Positions 1 through 7,222 of a stretch of DNA of 56,937 nt are shown one piece after another. This stretch comes from Microbispora amethystogenes (GTDB lineage: Bacteria; Actinomycetota; Actinomycetes; Streptosporangiales; Streptosporangiaceae). The stretch is taken from the NCBI RefSeq assembly GCF_016863015.1, contig NZ_BOOB01000065.1:1-56937 (forward strand). Direction: 5' to 3'. Position 1 is the first letter of the stretch; each line of letters starts with the position of its first letter. Both the position numbers and the translations under genes were made by a program. The notes below the pieces were generated by a model that saw nothing but the letters and a program-made list of their open reading frames with translations, searched no databases and was not told where the DNA came from.

Positions 1-99
1 ACTGAGGTCGAGACGCGCCACGTGCGCCCGCGCCTGCCTGGCCACCTCCACACCCGGATCGTATCCCCCGGGTTCATGCCACCGTGACGAAATCCGCAC
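1..99 (-). CDS. Possible partial CDS running off the left edge
   Basis: An open frame on the minus strand begins at a GTG at 99 and stays open to the window edge, giving at least 33 residues (VRISSRWHEPGGYDP, then an Ala/Arg-rich helix-like stretch). There is only a weak CAGG upstream as a ribosome binding site. I do not recognise the family. A 33-codon open frame is not significant by itself in DNA this GC-rich, so this is only a candidate 5-prime end of a gene outside the window. Confidence 0.2.
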   Translation of the reverse strand, partial: MRISSRWHEPGGYDPGVEVARQARAHVARLDLS

Positions 100-138
100 C
101 CTGAGTGACCACAACGTGCGCACCGCGGAACCCTTCAC

Positions 139-1209
139 CTACCTGTCCACCACCCGCCAAAGGTCGCCCTCGGTGACCGCGACCGGCGCCTCCCAGCCGC
201 TCTGGCTCTGCAGGCGGCGCAGCGCCTTCACGGTGTCCCGGCCCTGCTCGACCTGCCTCCGCAGCCACCGCGCCGTCATCGTCTGCCCATGCCGCTGCGC
301 GGTGGACAGCATCCGGGTCATCAGGCGCAGCCGTTCCTCCAGCCGCAGGATGGTCACCCAGAAGGCGCGCTCGACGGCCTCGCCCTGGCCGTCGATCATG
401 CTCTCCAGGGACCAGGCGTGCCCCACGATGCACTGGTAGTGCCCGTTGGGAGAGGTGGGCACCTCGTACAACGGGCCGTTGCAGTCGGGGCAGGTCAGGG
501 CGCTCAGATCACCGGGCGGCCGGGGCAGCGCCCCGTGCGAGTAGAACGGCGACAGCTCCCGTTCGAGCTCCTGGTCCACCGTCTCCCCCTTCACCTCGCG
601 GGCGCCGTCGCTCTGCCGGACGATCCACGCCGCGATGTCCGCCAGACCGGCCACCATCGGCCGCGCCGTCGCCGCGATGGCCGCGCGCGGCATGCCGTCG
701 AACGGACTCTCCTCGGGGTCCTGCACCGCGACCAGACCACCCCGGCTCTCCACCTGCGCGCACCCGCGGGCTCCGTCGTCGAGCGTGCCGCTGAGGACGA
801 CGGCGAGGGTACGCGGCCCGGCGAAGGCCGCCGCGCTGAGGAACAGCGGATCGGCGGCGGGCCGGTGCCCGTTGTGCCGCGGGCCACGGGACAGCCGGAC
901 GGCGTCCCCGTCCAGCAGCAGGTGGAGGTCGGGCGGGGCCACGTACACGTGCCCGTGCCGCAGCGGCTCACCGTCCTGCGCCGCGGCGGCCTTCAGCGGT
1001 CCCGACCGGTCGAGGGTGCCCGGCAGGGCGCTGCCCGCCCGCGGCGAGATGTGCAGGACGACCATGACGGCCGCCCTCAGGTCGCCGGGCAGGCCGCCGA
1101 GCAGCGACCTCAGGGCCTCGACTCCGCCGGCCGAGGCGGCCACCACGACGACGTCCCGCCCGAAAATCACACCCACAATTGGCCCATATCCTCGGAAGTC
1201 AGGATTCAT
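139..1209 (-). CDS. CheB-type protein-glutamate methylesterase domain protein (no receiver domain)
   Basis: The 356-residue protein has a CheB methylesterase domain at about residues 19-190. The catalytic triad is visible: Ser26 in AASAGG, His53 in VLHIS, Asp145 in TLDDGARG. The usual N-terminal receiver domain is absent, so it is not a classical chemotaxis CheB; such stand-alone forms are common in non-chemotactic actinobacteria. The C-terminal half (about 235-340) contains CPDC and, further on, CIVGH, a zinc-ribbon-like arrangement, followed by a helical region. It is divergent from the STAS gene at 1284, and the two may form a signalling pair (inference). Its substrate is unknown; no chemoreceptor lies in the window. 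The start could be a few codons downstream, since no strong ribosome binding site marks the ATG. Confidence 0.82.
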   Translation of the reverse strand: MNPDFRGYGPIVGVIFGRDVVVVAASAGGVEALRSLLGGLPGDLRAAVMVVLHISPRAGSALPGTLDRSGPLKAAAAQDGEPLRHGHVYVAPPDLHLLLDGDAVRLSRGPRHNGHRPAADPLFLSAAAFAGPRTLAVVLSGTLDDGARGCAQVESRGGLVAVQDPEESPFDGMPRAAIAATARPMVAGLADIAAWIVRQSDGAREVKGETVDQELERELSPFYSHGALPRPPGDLSALTCPDCNGPLYEVPTSPNGHYQCIVGHAWSLESMIDGQGEAVERAFWVTILRLEERLRLMTRMLSTAQRHGQTMTARWLRRQVEQGRDTVKALRRLQSQSGWEAPVAVTEGDLWRVVDR

Positions 1210-1283
1210 ACGGCAGGCGTGGGCAGCGAAATCCGATCGCCCGATTCCCGTTTCCCCACTTCACGCGGGGAAAGGAGGCCGAT

Positions 1284-1973
1284 ATGGAGCTCTTCATCGA
1301 CGCCACTCATCGGGAGCCCGACTCCGCGGTGGTCACCGTGGGCGGGGAGCTCGACGTGTTCAGCGCCGGGCGGCTTGAAGCGGTCATCACGCCGCTGGTG
1401 ACCGAGGGCCGCGTCCACCTGGTGATCGACGCGGTCCGCCTGCGGTTCTGCGACCTCGCCGGGGTGCGCCTGCTGGAGCGCGTGCACGACGACGCCGCCG
1501 CGGCGGCCGGCGGCCTCATCGTCTGGGCGAGCCGTCCGCTGGGCCGCCTGCTCTCCCTGCTCTGGCCCGAGGGACTACCGGGACGCCCCACCGTGGTGCG
1601 CGCCGCCCCGGCCGTGCCGTCGCCGGGACCACAGCTCGTGCTGCTGCGCGGCTCCTCCCTGGACCTCCTCCCGCCCGCGCCGGGTACGGACGCGGCCTCC
1701 ACGAGGACACCGGCCGCCGCCGACCGGGAGCGCCGGGCGGCGCTGCTGGATCAGTCGCGGCGGCTGCGCGCGGAGGCCGCGGCCCGCAGGGAGATCCTGT
1801 GCGAGCGGGCGCAGTCGTTGTGCGCGAACCTCGCGGCCGCGCACGAACGGCTGGCCGCCATCCACCTGGCGCTGCGAGACCGCCGCAGCGACGTCCTGGC
1901 CTGCGACGGAGTCGCCCACCGGAGGAAGGCGGCGCACGTCCGCCGCCAGGCCGAGGTCTTCTCCCGGAGGTGA
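1284..1973 (+). CDS. STAS-domain protein with C-terminal coiled coil
   Basis: I place the start at the ATG at 1284 because AAAGGAGG lies 6 bases upstream; the frame is open further upstream but without such a site. Residues 1-110 form a STAS domain (anti-anti-sigma type) with the pattern GGELDVFSAGRL and the loop FCDLAGVRLL. In anti-sigma antagonists this loop carries a phosphorylatable Ser; here the position is Asp-Leu-Ala, so phospho-switching may be lost. After a Pro/Ala-rich linker, residues about 155-229 are charged and helical, probably coiled coil. It likely binds a kinase-type anti-sigma factor or another partner (inference). Its neighbour on the other strand is the CheB-like gene. 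Confidence 0.75.
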   Translation: MELFIDATHREPDSAVVTVGGELDVFSAGRLEAVITPLVTEGRVHLVIDAVRLRFCDLAGVRLLERVHDDAAAAAGGLIVWASRPLGRLLSLLWPEGLPGRPTVVRAAPAVPSPGPQLVLLRGSSLDLLPPAPGTDAASTRTPAAADRERRAALLDQSRRLRAEAAARREILCERAQSLCANLAAAHERLAAIHLALRDRRSDVLACDGVAHRRKAAHVRRQAEVFSRR

Positions 1974-1995
1974 CCGTCCCTCAGGGCGGTCCGCC

Positions 1996-2451
1996 TCAGA
2001 GCGCCCTGGTCATGAACACGCTGAGCGGATCGGGACGGTAGTCGCCGAAGGGCGCGCAGTAGGTGAACCCGAACTTCTCGTACAGCTTCCTGGCCGGCAG
2101 GAAGTGCTCCTCCGAGCCGGTCTCGAGGCTCAGGCGCGCGAAGCCCATCCGCCCGGCCTCGTCGAGGATGTGCCGCAGCAGCAGGGACGCGATCCCCGCG
2201 CGTTTGCGCGCCGACGCCGTCCGCATCGACTTCAGCTCGGCGTGGGCCTCATCGAGCCTCTTGATCGCCCCGCAGCCCACCACGGCGCCGCCGTCCAGCA
2301 CCGACCAGAACGTGACCTCCGGACGGCGGAGGCCGTCGAGGTCCAGGGCGTGCTTGCTCTCCGGGGGCGTGACGGACCGCATCTCCCGCAGGTGTTCCTC
2401 GAGGAACTCGGCGATCTCCGGGCCGGACAGGTCGTCCTCGACGATTCTCAT
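1996..2451 (-). CDS. GNAT family N-acetyltransferase
   Basis: The 151-residue protein is a complete single GNAT domain. It has the acetyl-CoA loop (RKRAGIASLLLRHILDEA, residues about 104-121) followed by the LSLETGSEEHFLPARKLYEKFGF signature of motif B. The length is normal for a stand-alone GNAT. It is closest in style to PhnO/YjaB-like small-molecule acetyltransferases, but the substrate cannot be read from sequence. It converges with the STAS gene, whose stop lies 22 bases away, and a short GACCG...CGGTC inverted repeat between the two stops may help termination. Confidence 0.88.
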   Translation of the reverse strand: MRIVEDDLSGPEIAEFLEEHLREMRSVTPPESKHALDLDGLRRPEVTFWSVLDGGAVVGCGAIKRLDEAHAELKSMRTASARKRAGIASLLLRHILDEAGRMGFARLSLETGSEEHFLPARKLYEKFGFTYCAPFGDYRPDPLSVFMTRAL

Positions 2452-2607
2452 CGCGCTCGCTCACCTGGATCATGACTGACGGATCATGTCTGACGGGACA
2501 CCAGGATGCCATCCCGCCCCGCCTGCCCTGTACAGGTGGATCAGCACGACCGGATCAGTACGCCCGGCCCGTACGATCGGCCCGCGCGGCGTCGCATCGT
2601 GACCGGC

Positions 2608-3606
2608 TCAGCCCAGCGGCGCGGCGGCGAACTCCCGCATGCCCTCGGCGAACCCGACGCGCGCCTGGAAGCCCAGCTCCGCCCGCGCCCGGTCCGGCGA
2701 GGCGACGATGTGCCGCACGTCGCCGAGGCGGTACTCCCCCGTCACGACCGGGCGCGGCCCGCCCCGCCCCGCGGCCAGTTCCGCGGCCATCTCCCCGACC
2801 GTGTGCGGTTGTCCGCTCGCGACGTTGTACGCGGACACGGCGCCCTCCCGCCCCGCGGCGAGCGCCGCCAGGTTGGCCCGCGCGACGTCGCGGACGTGGA
2901 CGAAGTCGCGCCGTTGCCCGCCGTCCTCGAAGACGCGCGGGGCGCGCCCCGCCTCCAGCGCCGACCGGAAGATCGCCGCGACTCCCGAGTACGGCGTGTC
3001 CCTGGGCATCCGGGGACCGTAGACGTTGTGGTACCGCAGGGCGACGGCGACGCCGCCGGTCTCCCTGGCCCAGTTGGCCGCGAGATGCTCCTGCGCCAGC
3101 TTCGTGGTGGCGTAGGCGTTGCGGGGATCGGCGGGCGCGTCCTCTCCGATCACCGCCGGCGTGAGCGGCGAGGCGCAACCGGGGCAGCGCGGCTCGAAGA
3201 TCCCCCGGTCGAGGTCCTCGGCGGCCCGGGGACGGGGCCGGACCGGCCCGTGCTCGCCGCACTCGTACGCGCCCTCGCCGTAGACGACCATGGACGACGC
3301 AAGCACCAGGCGGCCGACGCCGTGCCGCGCCATGGCCGCCAGCAGCACGGCCGTGCCGTACACGTTCACCGAGGCGTAGTCGGGCAGGTCCGCCACGTCG
3401 ACGCCGAGGCCGACCTTGGCCGCCTGGTGGACCACCGCGTCCACGCCCGGCAGCAGCCGGCCGGCGGCCGTCTCGTCGCGCACGTCTCCGCCCTCGACGC
3501 CGCCCGCCCGCAGGTCGAGGCCCGTCACCTCGTGCCCGGCCGCCGTCAGCGCCTCGGCGACGTGACTTCCGATGAACCCGGCCGAACCGGTCAGCAGCAC
3601 CTTCAC
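2608..3606 (-). CDS. NAD-dependent epimerase/dehydratase, extended SDR family
   Basis: The 332-residue protein starts at a GTG. It has an N-terminal Rossmann motif TGSAGFIGSHV (Gly7, Gly10, Gly13), the active-site Ser104/Ser105 (VLASSMVVYGE) and the Tyr165-xxx-Lys169 pair in YATTK, all diagnostic of sugar-nucleotide extended SDRs. Between the Ser and the Tyr it carries an insertion with Cys116, His119 and CPGC (Cys141, Cys144), which could bind a metal. That insertion resembles dTDP-L-rhamnose 4-epimerase-like enzymes more than plain GalE. The likely role is nucleotide-sugar epimerisation. It has no clear operon partner; the next gene on this strand starts about 1 kb further upstream and ends 89 bases away. 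Confidence 0.85.
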   Translation of the reverse strand: MKVLLTGSAGFIGSHVAEALTAAGHEVTGLDLRAGGVEGGDVRDETAAGRLLPGVDAVVHQAAKVGLGVDVADLPDYASVNVYGTAVLLAAMARHGVGRLVLASSMVVYGEGAYECGEHGPVRPRPRAAEDLDRGIFEPRCPGCASPLTPAVIGEDAPADPRNAYATTKLAQEHLAANWARETGGVAVALRYHNVYGPRMPRDTPYSGVAAIFRSALEAGRAPRVFEDGGQRRDFVHVRDVARANLAALAAGREGAVSAYNVASGQPHTVGEMAAELAAGRGGPRPVVTGEYRLGDVRHIVASPDRARAELGFQARVGFAEGMREFAAAPLG

Positions 3607-3695
3607 GCGCCGAGGGTAGACCGCCGCCGCCCCACCGGGGCCGCTTCGGGCGCGGCCGTTCGCGACCCGTAAGATCTTCCGCCCGCCCCCGGCCG

Positions 3696-4613
3696 TCAGG
3701 AGAAGTAGTGGCCCTTGCCGAGGTCGTCGAGGAGGCCGGGCTGCACCGGCCGCCAGCCGAGCAGGTCGCGGGTCAGCGCGCTCGACGCCGGGCTGTCGGC
3801 CCCGACGACATCGCCCAGCCAGCCGAAGTGCGCGCTCGCCTCCTCAGGGGCGACCGAGACCACCGGCAGGTCCAAATGGCCGCCGATCACCTCGGCGACG
3901 GCCCGGATCGGCACGCCCTCGTCGGCGACGGCGTGCAGCACCGTCCCCGCCGGGGCCTTCTCCAGCCCCAGCCGGAACAGGTGCGCGGCGTCGAGCCGGT
4001 GCGTGGCGGGCCAGCGGTTCGCCCCGTCGCCGACGTAACCGGAGACGCCCTTCTCGCGGGCGATGCCGACCAGGGCGGCCATGAAACCGGGGTCCCCCTC
4101 GCCGTGCACCGTCGGGGGGAGGCGTACGACCGACGACCGCACGCCGTGGGAGGCCAGGGAGAGCGTCAGCAACGCCGTCTCCAGCCGCCCCCGGGGGCCG
4201 CCGCCCGGATGCGCGGAGCCCGGCTCGATCCCGTCCTGCTCGGTCGCGACGGCTCCCGGCTTGAGGCCGAGGGTGCCTGAAGCGATCACGAGCGGCCGTC
4301 CGGTGCCCTGGAGCGCCTCCCCGAGCGCCTCCACGGCCCGGCGGTCCGCGCCGACGGCCTTCCCGAAGCCGCCCGAGAAGGCGATGTCGTGCTTGAACGC
4401 GAGGTGGATCACCCCGTCCGACTCGGCGGCCTCGCTCCGCAGGGTGCCGAGGTCGTCGAGCGTGCCGCGACGCACCCGAGCCCCGGCCCGGGTGAGGGCT
4501 TCGGCCGAGGCGTCCGACCGGGCCAGACCGGTGACCTCGTGACCCGCGCCGATGAGCTCGGGCACGACGGCGGAGCCGATCCAGCCCGACGCCCCGGTGA
4601 CGAAAACGCGCAT
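3696..4613 (-). CDS. NAD(P)-dependent SDR/epimerase-like oxidoreductase
   Basis: I start it at the ATG at 4613 (MRVFVTGASGWIGSAV) because GGGAGG sits 7 bases upstream; an in-frame extension to 4679 would run through the regulatory sites. The 305-residue product has the atypical/extended SDR Rossmann motif TGASGWIGS. The rest resembles the NAD(P)-binding NmrA/YwnB-like reductases often annotated as SDR family oxidoreductase (IHLAFKHD, then VRLPPTVHGEGD). The classical YxxxK is not obvious, so catalysis is uncertain. It is divergently transcribed from a TetR regulator with two operator-like repeats between them, and is probably that regulator's target. Confidence 0.85.
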   Translation of the reverse strand: MRVFVTGASGWIGSAVVPELIGAGHEVTGLARSDASAEALTRAGARVRRGTLDDLGTLRSEAAESDGVIHLAFKHDIAFSGGFGKAVGADRRAVEALGEALQGTGRPLVIASGTLGLKPGAVATEQDGIEPGSAHPGGGPRGRLETALLTLSLASHGVRSSVVRLPPTVHGEGDPGFMAALVGIAREKGVSGYVGDGANRWPATHRLDAAHLFRLGLEKAPAGTVLHAVADEGVPIRAVAEVIGGHLDLPVVSVAPEEASAHFGWLGDVVGADSPASSALTRDLLGWRPVQPGLLDDLGKGHYFS

Positions 4614-4669
4614 GAGAGAACCTCCCGACGGGTGACCGTCCCCGGCACACGGCCGCGCACGAGGATTGA

Positions 4670-4714
4670 TGTCAGTCACTGTCGTCAGGATACGTCACGA
4701 TGTCAGTGACTGTC
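4670..4714. promoter_or_regulatory. Two direct operator-like repeats between SDR gene and TetR gene
   Basis: TGTCAGTCACTGTC (4670-4683) and TGTCAGTGACTGTC (4701-4714) are 14-base copies differing only at the central base. Each has a CAGT-N-ACTG dyad core, and they are 31 bases apart (about three helical turns). They lie in the divergent intergenic region and are the obvious candidate binding sites for the TetR protein encoded at 4734. The second copy overlaps the -35 region of a likely promoter for that gene (ATGTCA at 4700, TACGAT at 4722-4727). Confidence 0.7.
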
Positions 4715-4733
4715 ATGCGGCTACGATCAGGGC

Positions 4734-5300
4734 ATGGGTCGATGGGAGCCGGACGCGCGCGGCCGGTTGGAGCGGTCGGCGCTGGAGCTCTACGCGGAGC
4801 GCGGGTTCGACCAGACCACGGTCGCGGAGATCGCCAGGCGGGCGGGGCTAACGGAGCGGACGTTCTTCCGGCACTTTGCCGACAAGCGCGAGGTGCTGTT
4901 CCACGGCTCGCACGCGCTGGAGGAGCTTCTCGTGGACGCCGTCGCGGGCGCGCCCGACACCGCGGCGCCGATGGACGCGATCGCGACGGCCCTCGACGTC
5001 GCGGGCGGCATGTTCGAGGAACGCCGCGAGTTCGCGCGGCGGCGCAACGCCGTCGTCGCCGCGCACGCGGAGCTGCGGGAGCGCGAGCTGATCAAACTCG
5101 CGTCGCTCGCCGCGTCCCTCGCCGGGGCGCTGCGCGGGCGCGGCGTGGCCGAGCCGGCCGCGAGCCTGGCGGCGGAGGCGGGCATCGCCGTCTTCAAGAT
5201 CGCGTTCGAACGCTGGGCCGGCGACGCCGACGGCCCGGACCTGCCGCGGCTCATGCGGGAGTCGCTCGACGAGCTGAGGGCCGTCACCGCGGGCGCGTGA
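4734..5300 (+). CDS. TetR family transcriptional regulator
   Basis: The 188-residue protein has a TetR helix-turn-helix at residues about 10-57 (ALELYAERGFDQTTVAEIARRAGLTERTFFRHFADKREVLF, split across helices), then an all-helical ligand domain without recognisable ligand residues. The length is typical. The ATG at 4734 has no good ribosome binding site, and a TACGAT -10 element ends 6 bases before it, so the mRNA may be leaderless. It probably represses both itself and the divergent SDR gene through the 14-base repeats at 4670 and 4701 (inference from position). Confidence 0.9.
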   Translation: MGRWEPDARGRLERSALELYAERGFDQTTVAEIARRAGLTERTFFRHFADKREVLFHGSHALEELLVDAVAGAPDTAAPMDAIATALDVAGGMFEERREFARRRNAVVAAHAELRERELIKLASLAASLAGALRGRGVAEPAASLAAEAGIAVFKIAFERWAGDADGPDLPRLMRESLDELRAVTAGA

Positions 5301-5438
5301 TCGCCGCCGGACACGGGACCGAGGACGCGGGACAGAGGACACCGAGCGGCGCAGGTCACCCGAAGCCCGGGTCTGTGGGCAGCACCGGCCGCTCGGAAGC
5401 ACAGGTCGATCAGAGGTGCAGAGCACCGGAGGCACGGC

Positions 5439-6659
5439 TCACCGGAAGACGCCGGTGTGGCCGAGCGAGTAGCGGCCGGGCTGCGGATACACGCACAGCC
5501 CGTGCGGCCCGGCTCCGACGGGGATGGTGCGGAGGACCCTGCCGGTCCGGGTGTCGAAGACGTAGACGACGCCGTGGTAGCGGCCGCTCAGCCACAGCTT
5601 GGTGCCGTCGGCCGAGACGCCGCCCATGTCCGGGGAGCCGCCGCCGGGGATGCGCCAGACGTCGACCACCTTCCGCTGGGCGAACGACACGACGGACACC
5701 GATCCCTCGCCGCGGTTCGACACGTACAGGTGGCGCGAGTCGCGGCTGGCGTAGAGCCCGTGCGCGCCCCGGCCGGTCGGCATGAACCGGACGACCTCGT
5801 ACGTCGCCGCGTCCACCAGCCACACGCCGTGCCGTTCCATGTCGGCGACGTAGAAGACGCGGCCGTCGGGCGACAGCTTCACGTCCTGCGGCATGCTCAT
5901 GTGGCCGAGGTGGACGCGGCGGATCAGCCTGGGCGTGCGCCAGTCGACGACGACGAGGTCGCCGCTGAACTCGCAGCTGGCCAGGAACACCGAGCCGTCG
6001 GCGGTGAAGTCGCCGTGGTTGACGCCGCGGCAGGGCAGCGGCAGCGAGCGCAGCCGTCTCATGCTGTGCGGGTCGCGCAGGTCGAGCCGGTTGTTCCGCT
6101 CCGCCATGACCAGCGCGTACGCGCCGTCCGGCGAGAAGTACAGGTTGTACGGGTCGTCCACCGGCACCGGCCGGCCCGGCCTGCCGGTGCGCGGGTCGAT
6201 GGGGGTGAGGAAGTTGCCCCGGTTGTTGTTCACCCACAGGGTCTTCAGGTCCCACGACGGCACCACGTGCTGCGGCAGCGCCCCGACCGTGAAGTGCCGC
6301 ACGATCCGGTACGTCTCCGGGTCGATGACGTCGACCGTGCCGCTCTCGCTGTTGGGCACGTACACCAGGGAGCGGAACCCTTTGACGACCGGGCTCAGCA
6401 TGCCGGGCCGGTCGGCCGCGTAGACGTCGGTCTGCTCCGGCCCCTCCGGAGGTGCGGCGGCGCCCCGTGACCGCGCCGGTGCTGGTGACGGGGACAGCGG
6501 CGCGGTGGGCGTCACGGCCCGCGGCACGGGCCGGGACGCGGGCGGCCCCGCGGCGCAACCGGCGAGGACGAGCCCCCCGAGGACCGCGAACACTCCGGTC
6601 ACCGCCGCTTTCTTCCGCGCTCCTGTGACACCTGCACCTGTCACGCATCCCCCCGACAT
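5439..6659 (-). CDS. Secreted lipoprotein with YVTN-type beta-propeller
   Basis: The 406-residue protein has a basic N-terminus (RKK), a hydrophobic segment and a lipobox LAGC with Cys35, so it should be anchored to the outer face of the membrane. A Pro/Ala/Ser linker (about 36-75) leads into a beta-propeller of about 320 residues. This is built of repeats with YVPNSESGTVDVIDP, LYVSNRGEGSVSVV and VVYVFDTRTGRVLRTIPVG, the YVTN/40-residue repeat type. The function is unknown; such propellers bind ligands or partner proteins. The start may really be the in-frame GTG at 6644, which is preceded by GGGGGG, whereas the ATG at 6659 has no Shine-Dalgarno. Triple 14-base repeats lie about 70-110 bases upstream. 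Confidence 0.85.
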   Translation of the reverse strand: MSGGCVTGAGVTGARKKAAVTGVFAVLGGLVLAGCAAGPPASRPVPRAVTPTAPLSPSPAPARSRGAAAPPEGPEQTDVYAADRPGMLSPVVKGFRSLVYVPNSESGTVDVIDPETYRIVRHFTVGALPQHVVPSWDLKTLWVNNNRGNFLTPIDPRTGRPGRPVPVDDPYNLYFSPDGAYALVMAERNNRLDLRDPHSMRRLRSLPLPCRGVNHGDFTADGSVFLASCEFSGDLVVVDWRTPRLIRRVHLGHMSMPQDVKLSPDGRVFYVADMERHGVWLVDAATYEVVRFMPTGRGAHGLYASRDSRHLYVSNRGEGSVSVVSFAQRKVVDVWRIPGGGSPDMGGVSADGTKLWLSGRYHGVVYVFDTRTGRVLRTIPVGAGPHGLCVYPQPGRYSLGHTGVFR

Positions 6660-6726
6660 GGCGGGCGGCGCCCGGCCCCCCGTACGGTCACGACGACCGG
6701 CCGCGGGCGGCGGCTGCGCGGCGACT

Positions 6727-6768
6727 TACTGCACGCTGACTACCGCACAGTGACTACTGCACGGTGAC
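6727..6768. repeat. Three tandem 14-base repeats upstream of the propeller lipoprotein
   Basis: TACTGCACGCTGAC, TACCGCACAGTGAC and TACTGCACGGTGAC follow one another without gaps in the non-coding stretch between the lipoprotein start and the STAS gene end. They could be regulator sites or a slipped-strand repeat. Otherwise 6660-6910 shows no gene. Confidence 0.6.
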
Positions 6769-6910
6769 TGCGAGACGGCGGAGACGCGGCTGCGCGGCTG
6801 GTCGGCGCGACGCTAACGCCCCCGCGGAGCGGCACGGAGGGGCTTTACCCGGTCTTGCACGGCGCCTTCCCGGCCCGCGACGCGCCGGTTCGCGGAGGCC
6901 GGCGGGGTCG

Positions 6911-7222
6911 CTACGACGTGATGGGGGCCTCGTGCTCGGCGGTCTGCACGGGAGCGAGCCCGGCGAGCCCGGAGATGTCCAGGACGGGGGTGAGCAGCGG
7001 GTTGGCGATGAGGGTGATGTGGTCGGCGTGGGCGAACAGGACGCTCAGGCCGGCGCTGTCGAGGTATTCGACGGCGGTCAGGTCCAGCACTAGGGGGCCC
7101 GGCATGTTGCCGAGAGCCTCGGCGAGCGCGTCGGTGTTGCTCATGTCGATCTCGCCGGTGGCCGTCAGCAGCGCGGCGCCGTCGGCGCGGCGGCTGGAGG
7201 TGAGGGTGAGGGGCGTGGTCAT
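6911..7222 (-). CDS. STAS-domain anti-sigma factor antagonist
   Basis: The 103-residue protein is a single STAS domain (TGEIDMSNTDALAEAL, then LVLDLTAVEYLDSAGLSVLFAHAD). The DSAGL loop contains Ser, the residue phosphorylated by RsbW/SpoIIAB-type kinases in this family, unlike the STAS protein at 1284. Its ATG shares one base with the TGA of the upstream 1390-residue gene (TGATG), so it is translationally coupled to a protein carrying both the matching PP2C phosphatase and an anti-sigma-type ATPase domain. The pair looks like a complete partner-switching module; which sigma factor it controls is not visible. Confidence 0.9.
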   Translation of the reverse strand: MTTPLTLTSSRRADGAALLTATGEIDMSNTDALAEALGNMPGPLVLDLTAVEYLDSAGLSVLFAHADHITLIANPLLTPVLDISGLAGLAPVQTAEHEAPITS

